A stretch of DNA of 64,000 nucleotides, from positions 248,001 to 312,000 of the forward strand of contig OY734803.1 in the NCBI GenBank assembly GCA_963457535.1. The letters run 5' to 3'. The number at the start of each line of letters is the position of its first letter. Within the stretch, counting starts at the first letter, position 1. Source of the DNA: JAHRAW01 sp028066695 (GTDB taxonomy: Bacteria > Pseudomonadota > Gammaproteobacteria > Arenicellales > Poriferihabitantaceae). The position numbers were made by a program, and so were the translations under genes. Under the pieces are notes generated by a model. The model did not search any database, had not been told where the DNA came from, and saw only the letters and a program-made list of their open reading frames with translations. Shown in pieces: positions 52,802-61,575 of the stretch.

Positions 52802-54028
52802 ATGAAATTCATTTCAAAAATGATTAGGCGATGGAAAAATCGCCGGGAAATCCGCCGCATAAAGAAGTACATTATCAAGATGCGGAAGTTGAATCGCTTT
52901 ATCACCATGCACCGAATTCGCGTGCAATTCTCCCTGCCGAAGCGTGGTGAGGACAAATCAGTCGACCGCAGTATAGCCGCGGCTGTGCGCACTCTCTTTA
53001 TCAAAGGCCCTACTGCAGATGCAGAAAAAGGGCTGGAGGGGGAATCTCTCGATATTTATCGGAGATTGCGTAATAATGATGGCTTTGTAAAGGATCGACT
53101 CAAGTTGTTTCTTCGACTGTGGCATCTGCAGCTTACTGTGGAAGGCCAACAGGAAATGGCAGATTCCATTGCGTCTAAGTACTGCACATTGTATCAAAAA
53201 GCACTGGTGCCGATGGATGCTTCGGTTCTCCCGAAAGAGTATGCCGCGCTCAAAGAGGCGGAACGCGCTGAAAGGGAGCGCGATCAAAGGAAGCCCAAAA
53301 TGCGACTGATAAGTGTCCGATTACAGCACTTCGCTCTCATCGCCCCTGTGCTGTCATTGATTTTTGTAATTTCCGGGTATTTGTACACGAAAATTGTGTA
53401 TGGACATTTTGGCGTTGACGCAAGCCAGTTTTTCACGCTGGGCGACTATCTTGCAGGCAGTATCAATCAAATTTGGTTTGCTCTTGCTGCGATTACGCTC
53501 TACCTTTCTATTGTGGTGTTCATGTATCGGCGAAATCTAGAATATGACACTGAACCCTTTTTCAAGGATGCCCACAAATTTCCGGGTGCTCTGGCCATCG
53601 TCCTGATCATACTCATTGGCTTTTTTGCCTTTCTCCGCCTTGCCTATGTGCGCGAATGGGTTATATTTTGGTTTCTGGTCCCCATGTCTTTTATTCTTGT
53701 TGAAAATCGGGTAGCGCGCATAGTCGCGCGGTTTTTTAATAATCCTTTTCAAGTGACTGCCGCCGTGATGCTCGCGCTCCTTTTCTCCGTGAGCATTGTT
53801 TCCCAGTCGGTGCGGAAAATTGTAAGCGTCGAAAAAAGTCGCGAACAAAAAACTTTTGTGGTTCAGACTGCTGACAAAGAATTCACCAACGAAGAATTTG
53901 TTTTTCTCGGTAGGAATCAGCGCTACATATTTCTGTTCAAGAAAGGTGCCGGCACTCAGATTATTCCACTTGAACAAATCAAGGAGATGAGCATGTTTGA
54001 TGCGAAGTCCGAGCGCCCAGATCCCTGA
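52802..54028 (+). CDS. Five-helix membrane protein of unknown function
   Basis: A 408-residue protein. A strongly basic N-terminus (residues 1-45) is followed by a soluble helical region and five hydrophobic segments (about 177-199, 222-241, 261-280, 284-301 and 316-334), then a ~70-residue soluble tail. I start it at the ATG at 52,802; the upstream frame is antisense or shadow. Codon use is A+T-rich compared with the core genes, as expected of acquired DNA. It ends two bases before the convergent MmeI-like gene. The island suggests a defence effector, but nothing in the protein shows it. Confidence 0.6.
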   Translation: MKFISKMIRRWKNRREIRRIKKYIIKMRKLNRFITMHRIRVQFSLPKRGEDKSVDRSIAAAVRTLFIKGPTADAEKGLEGESLDIYRRLRNNDGFVKDRLKLFLRLWHLQLTVEGQQEMADSIASKYCTLYQKALVPMDASVLPKEYAALKEAERAERERDQRKPKMRLISVRLQHFALIAPVLSLIFVISGYLYTKIVYGHFGVDASQFFTLGDYLAGSINQIWFALAAITLYLSIVVFMYRRNLEYDTEPFFKDAHKFPGALAIVLIILIGFFAFLRLAYVREWVIFWFLVPMSFILVENRVARIVARFFNNPFQVTAAVMLALLFSVSIVSQSVRKIVSVEKSREQKTFVVQTADKEFTNEEFVFLGRNQRYIFLFKKGAGTQIIPLEQIKEMSMFDAKSERPDP

Positions 54029-54030
54029 CT

Positions 54031-56772
54031 TCACCGCCCCCGCTTCTTCTTCCCCGGCAAAACCGGCGCGGTGTATTTTTGGTAGAGGTCAAACAGAAAT
54101 GCAACCCGCGTCGCTTCGTCTGCAAACGCGGCGGAACGGTAGGCGCGATCTACGGCGCGGTCCAATTTTTGGTGCGCCTTCAATAACGCCGCCGGCATCG
54201 TGTTCGGGTCGTAAAGGTCGGCGAGGGTGGAGTTCGGGTATTTTGCGCGCGCGTCCAGAACGCCTTGGGCGGCGGTTTTGATCGCGTCGGTTTGTTTTGC
54301 CGTCGGGTTTTGCGGCCAGGGAAAGTTGTTGTAAGCGACTTTTGCCGAATAGTTGTAGTCGTATTTCAGCCGCCCGGTCACCAGCCGCATCCACGCCATG
54401 TGCATGAGCGAAGTGAAAACCCCGAAGTGATACAAATTCGCCTTGGGAATTTGGAAGTGCGGGCCGGCGCAAATCACTTTCGGCGAAAGAAACGCGCACG
54501 GAATGTAAGTCCGGGTTTCCGAGGTGATTTTCGGTATGAACAGATACCTGCTTTTGGAGTCGCGAATTTCCGCGAACAATCCGGGCGTTTTGGCGGCTTC
54601 CCGCGTTTTCGCTTTGCTGCTGGCAAGGCGCGTTTCCTTGCATTTTTTCACGCGCTCCATGACCAGCGGCATTTTGCGCAGCGTTTCCGGCGGACAATCC
54701 ACCAGCCACAGACAATAACGCGGCTCATTGTTCAGAAATTTTTTGCCGCTCATGTAGCGGCGAATCCAGGGTTTTGCCTGCGGCTCGCGTTTCAGCAAGT
54801 CGCGTTTTTCGTCCTCTTCCAAAAGCAAATGGCCGTCGTCCACGGCGTCGCTGCCGCGCAACATCGGCGGCGCGTCGCTGCTAATCGGCGCACCGCGGCT
54901 TTGCACAAAAGCGTCGGGCGCATCGACCAAATACGGATTGATGTTGCGCGCGGCAATTTCATGCGGCTCGGCATCCACGCTCGCATATTCAAACAGCCGT
55001 TTTTGCTTCGCTTCATACAGGGCGAAACCGATGATGATGCAATGCACGGCGGCTTTTCCGCGCGCTTCATTTGTCCATTTAAAAGTGCGGTGCGCGAAAT
55101 GCACATGCACATCTCCGCGACTGCGCATTTCATTCCAAAACGGCGCGACTTGCGCGCCCTGGGCAAGCGAGTTTGTGGAGACGAACGCGACTTTGATTTT
55201 GGTGCCGGCGATAAAGTCAAGCGATTTGCAATACCACGCCGAAACATAATCAACGATTGCCGCGCCTTTTTTGTTGCGGTAGCACGCGAGCATCTCGGCG
55301 GTTTTCTCCGCGCTCCGGTGGCGCTGGCCGGCGAAAGGCGGATTCCCCATCACATAATCAATCTCCTCGGCCGGCGCGACTTCGCGCCAGTCCATTTGCA
55401 GGGCGTTGCCCTGCACTACGCTCGCCGCAGTTTCCAGCGGAATGCGCTGGTAATAAGGTCCAAACTCATCCGAGACCAGCAAGTTCATCTGGTGGTCCAT
55501 CAGCCACATCGCAACTTGCGCGATTTGCACCGGGAATTCCTCCAGTTCAATTCCGTAAAAGGAATCCACATTGAGCGCGAGCAGGGAATGCACATCAAAG
55601 GTTTGCTGCTTGTCTTTTTGCCGCGCGCGCAGCACTTCCAATTCCAGCAGGCGCAATTCGCGGTAGGCGATGACCAGAAAGTTTCCGCAGCCGCATGCCG
55701 GGTCCAAAAATTTCAGCGCGGCGAGTTTTTTGTGAAACTGAAACAGCGCGTTCGGGCTGCGGCGGGCGCGCTTAAATTCGGCGCGCAAATCGTCCATAAA
55801 AAGCGGGTTGATCAGTTTCAAAATGTTTTTCTCGGAGGTGTAATGCGCGCCGAGATCGCGGCGCGCTTCCTTGTCCATGATGGATTGAAAAAGCGAGCCG
55901 AAAATCGCCGGGGAAATTGCGCCCCAGTCCATGTCGCAGCAGTCCAGCAGGATTTTCCGCATTGAACTGTCAAATGAAGCGGTGCACAGCGATTCTTCAA
56001 AGAGTTTTCCGTTGACATACGGAAACGCGGCGAGTTGCTCGTCGCGGTTGTGCTGGCGCTTTTCCACGGGCGTGTTCAGAATTTCAAACAGCGTGTGGAG
56101 GTGCGCGCCAAGGTCGGAGCCGTCCTCATTGGTGCGGTCCTGAATGTAAAACTGAAACTGCCCCGACTCCGAAAAAATGCCGGTGTTGTCGGCGAAAAGG
56201 CAAAACAGGAGGCGCACCAAATACACTTCCAAATGGTGGCCGCGGTAATTGTTCGCCTGCATTTTGTCGTGCAGTTTTCCCATGGCCTCGGCGGCTTTAA
56301 TGTTGACCGGATCCTGCTCGCGCAGTTTGCGCGTCTGGTAGCCGGCGATGAAAGCGAACAGCCCGACATTTTTGGAGAGGTCGCCGATGGTGAAATCGTG
56401 GCGCGTGTTTTCGTCCAGGTCGTGCAGGCGAAACCGCGCGAAGTCGCAGACCAGCACATAGCGCGGCAAATCGCTCTCGTTTTTGATGCCCTCAAAATAA
56501 TTGAGCGCCTGCGTGCGCGCCCGGTCCAGATTCCCGCCGCGCGATTTGTGCTCCACCATCAACTTGCCCTTCCACAGCAAGTCAATAAAACCGGTTCCCT
56601 CGCCGGTGACCACGCGTTTTTCAAACGAGGCGACCCGGCGCAAACTTACGCCGAACACCTTAAAAAACTCATTCCAAAAAACCTGCGCGTCCCCGCTCTC
56701 CGAAGACGCGTCCTTCCACTCGCCGGAAAACGCCAGCGCGCGACTGCGGATTTCATTCCAACTGAGGGGCAT
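54031..56772 (-). CDS. MmeI-like type II (IIL) restriction-modification enzyme
   Basis: A single 913-residue chain with nuclease and methyltransferase. The N-terminal endonuclease keeps the MmeI metal motif D64-x9-E74-H75-K76. The methyltransferase has motif X in GAHYTS (308-313), motif I DPACGCG (357-363) and the catalytic NPPF (477-480), all of the gamma N6-adenine class. A target-recognition region and C-terminal helices follow. Such enzymes cut about 20 bases from an asymmetric site and methylate one strand. The specificity cannot be read. It is convergent with the membrane-protein gene and divergent from the next methyltransferase. Confidence 0.85.
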   Translation of the reverse strand: MPLSWNEIRSRALAFSGEWKDASSESGDAQVFWNEFFKVFGVSLRRVASFEKRVVTGEGTGFIDLLWKGKLMVEHKSRGGNLDRARTQALNYFEGIKNESDLPRYVLVCDFARFRLHDLDENTRHDFTIGDLSKNVGLFAFIAGYQTRKLREQDPVNIKAAEAMGKLHDKMQANNYRGHHLEVYLVRLLFCLFADNTGIFSESGQFQFYIQDRTNEDGSDLGAHLHTLFEILNTPVEKRQHNRDEQLAAFPYVNGKLFEESLCTASFDSSMRKILLDCCDMDWGAISPAIFGSLFQSIMDKEARRDLGAHYTSEKNILKLINPLFMDDLRAEFKRARRSPNALFQFHKKLAALKFLDPACGCGNFLVIAYRELRLLELEVLRARQKDKQQTFDVHSLLALNVDSFYGIELEEFPVQIAQVAMWLMDHQMNLLVSDEFGPYYQRIPLETAASVVQGNALQMDWREVAPAEEIDYVMGNPPFAGQRHRSAEKTAEMLACYRNKKGAAIVDYVSAWYCKSLDFIAGTKIKVAFVSTNSLAQGAQVAPFWNEMRSRGDVHVHFAHRTFKWTNEARGKAAVHCIIIGFALYEAKQKRLFEYASVDAEPHEIAARNINPYLVDAPDAFVQSRGAPISSDAPPMLRGSDAVDDGHLLLEEDEKRDLLKREPQAKPWIRRYMSGKKFLNNEPRYCLWLVDCPPETLRKMPLVMERVKKCKETRLASSKAKTREAAKTPGLFAEIRDSKSRYLFIPKITSETRTYIPCAFLSPKVICAGPHFQIPKANLYHFGVFTSLMHMAWMRLVTGRLKYDYNYSAKVAYNNFPWPQNPTAKQTDAIKTAAQGVLDARAKYPNSTLADLYDPNTMPAALLKAHQKLDRAVDRAYRSAAFADEATRVAFLFDLYQKYTAPVLPGKKKRGR

Positions 56773-56872
56773 GGGTTTTTTTGGATGTCACTCGCGGCCG
56801 CAAATCGCCGCGCGCCAATCCTACCAAAAAGCGCACCGAGTCGCGCCGCCGGCACCGGCAATGATTCCCCGC

Positions 56873-56878
56873 TATAAT
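56873..56878 (+). promoter_or_regulatory. -10 box of the gamma-class methyltransferase, predicting a leaderless transcript
   Basis: A perfect TATAAT ends eight bases before the ATG at 56,887, with CCCCCCC in between, so no Shine-Dalgarno is possible. Confidence 0.55.
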
Positions 56879-56886
56879 CCCCCCCA

Positions 56887-57813
56887 ATGACCGCCACAAA
56901 ACGACAGCACGGCCAGTTTTACACGGTCACCAACCCTTTCTCCCACCGCGCTTTCCGCCACTGGGCGCGGCGCGCGGGGCTTCCGCACTCCCCCATCCTT
57001 GAGCCGTTTGCCGGATGCAACAGCCTGATTGCGCACCTCCAAAAAATGGGGTTGTGCCGCGAGTACGCCGCGTTTGATGTTGCACCGGCGGCGCGCGGCG
57101 TGGAGAAGCGCGACACTTTGCGGCATTTTCCGCGCGGTTACGATGTGTGCATCACCAATCCGCCGTGGCTTGCAAAAAACAGCGCGACCGGGCGCGGGCT
57201 GGCGTTCCCCGACACCGCGTATGACGACCTTTACAAATTTTCCGTGGCGCGCTGCCTGGGGCGCTGCGGATATTTGGCCGCGCTGGTGCCCGAGTCGTTT
57301 ATTCGCTCCGGACTTTTCCACGACCGGCTGCACTCTTTCATTTCGCTTACCAAACCGATATTCGCGGACACCACGCACCCGGTCGGGCTTGCGCTGTTTT
57401 TGCCGGAAGCGACGCCGCATATCACCGTCTATTCCGGCGGCAAAAAAGTCGGGCGGCTCGCCGACATTGAAAAATGCCGGCCGCATATAAACGGAAAACG
57501 CAAAGTCATTTTCAATGTTCCCGACGGCGATTTGGGATTGATCGCCGTGGACGACACGCATGGTCCGTCCATTCGTTTCTGCGACCCGCGCGAACTGGAA
57601 AAATACGCGGTCGGCAGCACCAGCCGCTATATCACGCGGCTCACGGTTCTCGGCGAAAAAGTCCGCGTCCCCGCGCTCAATGACGCGCTGCATGAATTTC
57701 GCGAAGCGACTTGCGATGTTTTGATGACTCCGTATCGCGGCTTGCGCAAAGACGGAAAATACCGGCGGCGCTTGGATTGGGACTTGGCGCGAGGGTTGGT
57801 CTGTGTCGCGTAA
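56887..57813 (+). CDS. N6-adenine DNA methyltransferase of a type II system
   Basis: A 308-residue gamma-class enzyme. The N-terminus GQFYTVTNPFSHRAF is motif X-like, ILEPFAGCNSLIAHL is motif I, and the catalytic motif IV is NPPW in VCITNPPWLAKNSA. The C-terminal half holds a target-recognition region. The gene overlaps the next one by 11 bases, so a methyltransferase-restriction enzyme pair is likely. Confidence 0.82.
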   Translation: MTATKRQHGQFYTVTNPFSHRAFRHWARRAGLPHSPILEPFAGCNSLIAHLQKMGLCREYAAFDVAPAARGVEKRDTLRHFPRGYDVCITNPPWLAKNSATGRGLAFPDTAYDDLYKFSVARCLGRCGYLAALVPESFIRSGLFHDRLHSFISLTKPIFADTTHPVGLALFLPEATPHITVYSGGKKVGRLADIEKCRPHINGKRKVIFNVPDGDLGLIAVDDTHGPSIRFCDPRELEKYAVGSTSRYITRLTVLGEKVRVPALNDALHEFREATCDVLMTPYRGLRKDGKYRRRLDWDLARGLVCVA

Positions 57814-58483
57814 GTTGAAGCCGCCGCCGGACTGGGAAAAAATCGAGCAAAACGAATGGATTAAATCCCGGGATGAAGTCGCCAAAGAAGTGCGCGAAAA
57901 AGCCCCGCGCGTGGAAGAAGCCGCCGCCAAGTTTGCAGCGCGATTCGGCTATGTCGTCAATTCGGTGCTGAGTAAAATCGGCAAAGACAAAATGTTCGCG
58001 GCGGCATTCGCGAAACAACCGGGGCGCACCGGACTTCACGAGAGGGTTGCGGCGGAATGGATTGCCGATTTGCCGGAAGTCAAAGATTTTGTTTCACTTC
58101 CGAAAGGCGGCAAAAAATCCGTCAAGATTGACAGCGACGGCAACTTGCGCCCCGGCGCCGGCAAGGAAGTTCCCGGCAAGACGCTGGATTTTCAGTGGAA
58201 GTCCGGCGGGAAAACTTATTACGCCATGCACAAATACACGAAAGAAAGCGGCGGCGCGCAGGACAATCAGTTCCAAGAAATGCGGGAATTGATGCGGCGT
58301 TTTCAGAATTGCTCTAACAAAAACATCACGCTTGTCGTGATAGTTGACGGCGAATACTACCAGCGCAATAATCGCGAGCGCTTGCGGGAATTAAAGGGGC
58401 ATCAGCGCGACCGTCCGCCAATCAGCAAAGCCCTCTCAATCGGCGAATTGCAGGAATTTTTGCGCGCGCAATCCCCCGCATAA
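57803..58483 (+). CDS. Candidate restriction endonuclease partner
   Basis: A 226-residue protein with a basic N-terminus and helices (residues 1-90), then a compact core KTLDFQWKSGGKTYYAMHKYTKE and GGAQDNQFQEM. D-F-Q-W with the following H-K-Y is compatible with a PD-(D/E)xK nuclease whose acidic residue is altered. The GGAQDNQF stretch resembles type II restriction enzymes such as the ApaLI group, by memory only. Position and overlap with the methyltransferase are the main evidence. It meets trmB (-) at 58,485. Confidence 0.6.
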   Translation: MSRKLKPPPDWEKIEQNEWIKSRDEVAKEVREKAPRVEEAAAKFAARFGYVVNSVLSKIGKDKMFAAAFAKQPGRTGLHERVAAEWIADLPEVKDFVSLPKGGKKSVKIDSDGNLRPGAGKEVPGKTLDFQWKSGGKTYYAMHKYTKESGGAQDNQFQEMRELMRRFQNCSNKNITLVVIVDGEYYQRNNRERLRELKGHQRDRPPISKALSIGELQEFLRAQSPA

Positions 58484-58484
58484 A

Positions 58485-59216
58485 TCACCCGGTTTTCCGC
58501 ATCACCAAATCCCAAACCCCATGCCCCAGTTTCTCCCCGCGCCGTTCAAACTTCGTCAGCGGACGCTGCGGCGGGCGGGGGGAGAAATTGCCGGCGCCGG
58601 CGGGGTTTTCCAAATCGGCGGCGGCGTCAAAGCATTCCAGCGCGTGTTCGGCATAAGCGCGGATGTCGGTGGCGAAGTGCAGGCCGCCGCCGGCGGCGAG
58701 TTTGGCGGCGAGTAGCGCGGCAAATTTCGGCTGCACCAAGCGCCGTTTGTGGTGGCGTTTTTTCGGCCACGGGTCGGGGAAATACAGATAGACCGCGGCC
58801 AGCGAGCGGTCGGCGATGGCGCGCGACAGGACTTCCACCGCGTCATCACAAAAAACGCGGATATTGTTGATATTTTGCTCTTTAATTCGCCGCAATAACC
58901 GGCCGACGCCGGGGCGGTGCACTTCGGCGCCGAGGAAATTGCAGTGCGGATTTGCCGCGGCCATTTCCAGCAGCGCGTCTCCGTCGCCGAAACCGATTTC
59001 CAAATGCAGCGGCGCGGCGCGGCCGAATGCGCGCGCAAAATCGGGCGCGCCCTCCCCCGCATTTTTCGCCGGCAAATCCAACCCGTATGCATCCCACGAT
59101 TCCTCCAGCGCGCGCCGCTGGCCGCGCGTCAGGCGGCCCTCGCGCCGCACATAACTTCGCACTTGCCGGCGTTGCGCCTCCGGGACTTGCTCGCGGCTTT
59201 TTTCGCCGGCACTCAT
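58485..59216 (-). CDS. trmB: tRNA (guanine-N7-)-methyltransferase
   Basis: Methylates G46 of tRNA. Motifs: LHLEIGFGDGDALLEMAAANP (AdoMet), NFLGAEVHRPGVGRLLRRI, YLYFPDPWPKKRHHKRRLVQPKFA with the family's hallmark DPWPKKRHHKRR, and the C-terminal TKFERRGEKLGHGVWDL. 243 residues. The start overlaps the djlA stop by four bases (ATGA). Confidence 0.97.
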   Translation of the reverse strand: MSAGEKSREQVPEAQRRQVRSYVRREGRLTRGQRRALEESWDAYGLDLPAKNAGEGAPDFARAFGRAAPLHLEIGFGDGDALLEMAAANPHCNFLGAEVHRPGVGRLLRRIKEQNINNIRVFCDDAVEVLSRAIADRSLAAVYLYFPDPWPKKRHHKRRLVQPKFAALLAAKLAAGGGLHFATDIRAYAEHALECFDAAADLENPAGAGNFSPRPPQRPLTKFERRGEKLGHGVWDLVMRKTG

Positions 59217-60004
59217 GCAGACTGCTTCGCCCGCTTCACCCGCTCCCAGGCGCTGCGGATTTCATGCGTCTTTTCATTGGCGAGTTTGATCATCTCCTCC
59301 GGCAACCCTTTCGCGACCAGTTTGTCCGGGTGGTGCTGTCCGAGCAGGCGGCGATAGGCCTTGCGCGCCTCGGGCAGTGGCGCGTTTTCGCGGATGCCGA
59401 GCACGCGGCACGCGTCGGCGAGCGACATGCCGGCGCCGCGTTCATGTCCGCGTCCACTCTGGGCATGCGCGCCGCGCATCGCGTCCATCCAACTCCGCAA
59501 TTCCTCGCGCGCGACTCCGAGCGCGTCGGCGACTTGCATCAGCACCGCGTTTTCCGCGGGCGCGATTCTTCCGTCGGCGAGCGCGGCTTGCGCCTGAATT
59601 TCCATGAAGAATTGAATCAGCGTCCGCCGCCCATGGCATTCGCGGCGAAATTGCGCGAGGATTTCTTCCAGCGCAAAACCAGGCTGCTTTCCCTGATTAA
59701 AAAGCGCGCGCGCCAGTTTGCGCTGCGCCGCGTCCAACTGCATGTGCCGCATCACTTCTTCGGCGAGTTTGATTTCCTCGCGGCTGACGCGTCCGTCTGC
59801 TTTGGCGACATGCCCCATCACCGCAAAAGTCGCGGTGAAAAACGCGGCCTGCACGCGCTCCTGCGCGCCGGGGCGCGCTTGATTCGCGACGCCGCGCATG
59901 CCGCTGTCAAATTGGTGGCCGAGAGACGCGCCGAGCAATGCGCCGAGCGGTCCGCCGAGCATGAAGCCGAACGCGCCGCCGAGAAGTTTTCCCCACCACG
60001 CCAT
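59213..60004 (-). CDS. djlA: DnaJ-like co-chaperone DjlA
   Basis: A membrane-anchored J-protein that stimulates DnaK. An N-terminal helix with a GxxxG pattern (LLGGAFGFMLGGPLGALLGASLG) is followed by a TerB-like helical domain (about 60-165, VMGHVAKADGRVSREEIKLAEEVM) and a C-terminal J domain (CRVLGIRENAPLPEARKAYRRLLGQHHPDKLVA) with the HPD triad. 263 residues. Confidence 0.94.
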   Translation of the reverse strand: MAWWGKLLGGAFGFMLGGPLGALLGASLGHQFDSGMRGVANQARPGAQERVQAAFFTATFAVMGHVAKADGRVSREEIKLAEEVMRHMQLDAAQRKLARALFNQGKQPGFALEEILAQFRRECHGRRTLIQFFMEIQAQAALADGRIAPAENAVLMQVADALGVAREELRSWMDAMRGAHAQSGRGHERGAGMSLADACRVLGIRENAPLPEARKAYRRLLGQHHPDKLVAKGLPEEMIKLANEKTHEIRSAWERVKRAKQSA

Positions 60005-60076
60005 TACGCGGCGTCCTTAAAAGTGTCGCGCAAATTGATGGGGGCGGAATGCATGCGAAAAGTTCCGTTGGGAGTG

Positions 60077-60151
60077 TGGAGCGGGTGAACGGAATCGAAC
60101 CGTCATCATGAGCATGGGAAGCTCAGGTAATAACCATTATACGACACCCGC
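60077..60151 (-). tRNA. tRNA-Gly (anticodon CCC)
   Basis: Read on the minus strand it begins GCGGGTGTCGTATAATGG and pairs 60145-60151 with 60081-60087. The anticodon stem is TGAGC/GCTCA with loop TTCCCAT, so the anticodon is CCC. The T-arm has GGTTCGATTCC, a discriminator T at 60,080 and an encoded CCA at 60,077-60,079. It lies between djlA and the thiolase gene. Confidence 0.93.
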
Positions 60152-60210
60152 ATTTTCCGCCGCGCAAGTATAGCGCATGTCATGTAAAACAAGCGCGGCG
60201 CGGCATTCGT

Positions 60211-60216
60211 TATAAT
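60211..60216 (+). promoter_or_regulatory. -10 box of the thiolase operon
   Basis: A perfect TATAAT 34 bases before the thiolase ATG at 60,250. Confidence 0.5.
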
Positions 60217-60249
60217 GACCGGCCTGCCAATCGCCCCTCACTTTCCGCC

Positions 60250-61563
60250 ATGCCCAACGCCCAGCAAAATGTCTACATCATTGACGGCGCGCGCACGCCG
60301 TTTTTGAAAGCGGCCGGCGCGCCGGGTCCGTTTGCCGCGGCCGATTTGGCGGTCGCCGCCGGGCGGCCGTTATTGGCGCGCCAGCCGTTTGCGCCGAATG
60401 AATTTGACGAGGTGATTCTCGGCTGCGTGGGACCCGGCGTGGATGAAGCCAATATCGCGCGGGTCGCCTCGCTGCGGCTCGGCTGCGGCGAGGAGACGCC
60501 GGCGTGGACAGTCGGGCGCAATTGCGCCAGCGGAATGCAGGCGCTGGATTCCGCGGCGACCAATATCGCGAGCGGGCGCGCCGACTTGGTGCTGGCCGGC
60601 GGCGCCGAATCCATGAGCCACGCGCCGGTGCTGTTCAGTCTGCGTTTTGTCGCGTGGCTTGCGGGGTTTTCGCGCGCCAAAACATTTCCGGACAAATTGC
60701 GCGCGCTCGCGCGTTTTCGGCCGGGGTTGTTGAAACCGGTCATCGGCCTGTTGCGCGGGCTGACCGACCCGGTCGCGGGCATCAACATGGGGCAGACCGC
60801 CGAGAAAGTCGCGCACCGCTTCGGCGTGGCGCGCGAGGAGATGGACGCGTTCGCCGCGCGCAGCCACGAGCGGCTCGCCGCGGCCGTGGATGACGGATTT
60901 TTTGAGGAGGAAATCGTGCCGATTTTTGACACCGCCGGCAATGCCTACCGCGAGGACACCGGACTGCGCCGCGACTCCACGCCGGACAAACTGGCGAAAC
61001 TGAAACCGGTGTTTGACCGCCCGGCCGGCAAGGTAACCGCGGGCAACAGCGCGCAAATCACCGACGGCTGCGCGTGGCTGGTGCTCGCCGGCGAGCGCGC
61101 GGTGGCGCGGCACAATTTGCGCGTGCGCGGGCGATTGCTGGACTGCAACTGGGCCGGGCTGGACCCGGCGCAAATGGGGCTCGGCCCCGCGCATGCCGGC
61201 GCGCCGCTGCTGCAGCGCAATCAATTTGAATTGCACGACATTGATTACTGGGAAATCAACGAGGCATTCGCCGCGCAGGTTCTGGCCTGCCTCGCGGCGT
61301 GGCGCTCCGACGAATACTGCCGCGAACATCTCGGGCTGCGCGGCGCACTCGGCGAAATTGATCCGGCGCGGCTGAACATTGACGGCGGCGGCATCAGCAT
61401 CGGCCACCCGGTCGGCGCGAGCGGCGCGCGCATCGTGCTGCATGCACTGCGCGTGCTGGAGAAAAACGACTGGCGGCGCGCGGTCGCCACGCTGTGCATC
61501 GGCGGCGGACAGGGCGGCGCGATGCTGATAGAGCGCGCCGAAAAAAAACCGCGCGCAAACTGA
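60250..61563 (+). CDS. fadI: Acetyl-CoA C-acyltransferase (thiolase)
   Basis: Cleaves 3-ketoacyl-CoA in the last step of beta-oxidation. It holds the catalytic cysteine in VGRNCASGMQALDSA, the family loop VLAGGAESMSHAPV, WEINEAFAAQV, ISIGHPVGASGARI with the active-site histidine, and the second cysteine in ATLCIGGGQGGAML. 437 residues, the FadI-like length. The downstream fadJ-like gene starts 13 bases later, as in the fadIJ pair. It could equally be called acetyl-CoA acetyltransferase. Confidence 0.88.
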   Translation: MPNAQQNVYIIDGARTPFLKAAGAPGPFAAADLAVAAGRPLLARQPFAPNEFDEVILGCVGPGVDEANIARVASLRLGCGEETPAWTVGRNCASGMQALDSAATNIASGRADLVLAGGAESMSHAPVLFSLRFVAWLAGFSRAKTFPDKLRALARFRPGLLKPVIGLLRGLTDPVAGINMGQTAEKVAHRFGVAREEMDAFAARSHERLAAAVDDGFFEEEIVPIFDTAGNAYREDTGLRRDSTPDKLAKLKPVFDRPAGKVTAGNSAQITDGCAWLVLAGERAVARHNLRVRGRLLDCNWAGLDPAQMGLGPAHAGAPLLQRNQFELHDIDYWEINEAFAAQVLACLAAWRSDEYCREHLGLRGALGEIDPARLNIDGGGISIGHPVGASGARIVLHALRVLEKNDWRRAVATLCIGGGQGGAMLIERAEKKPRAN

Positions 61564-61575
61564 GCGCGCCCGCGC

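Noticed and set aside
60077..60151. tRNA-Gly as the attachment site of an integrated island
   Set aside because: No integrase or duplicated tRNA end is visible, and trmB and djlA lie between it and the island.
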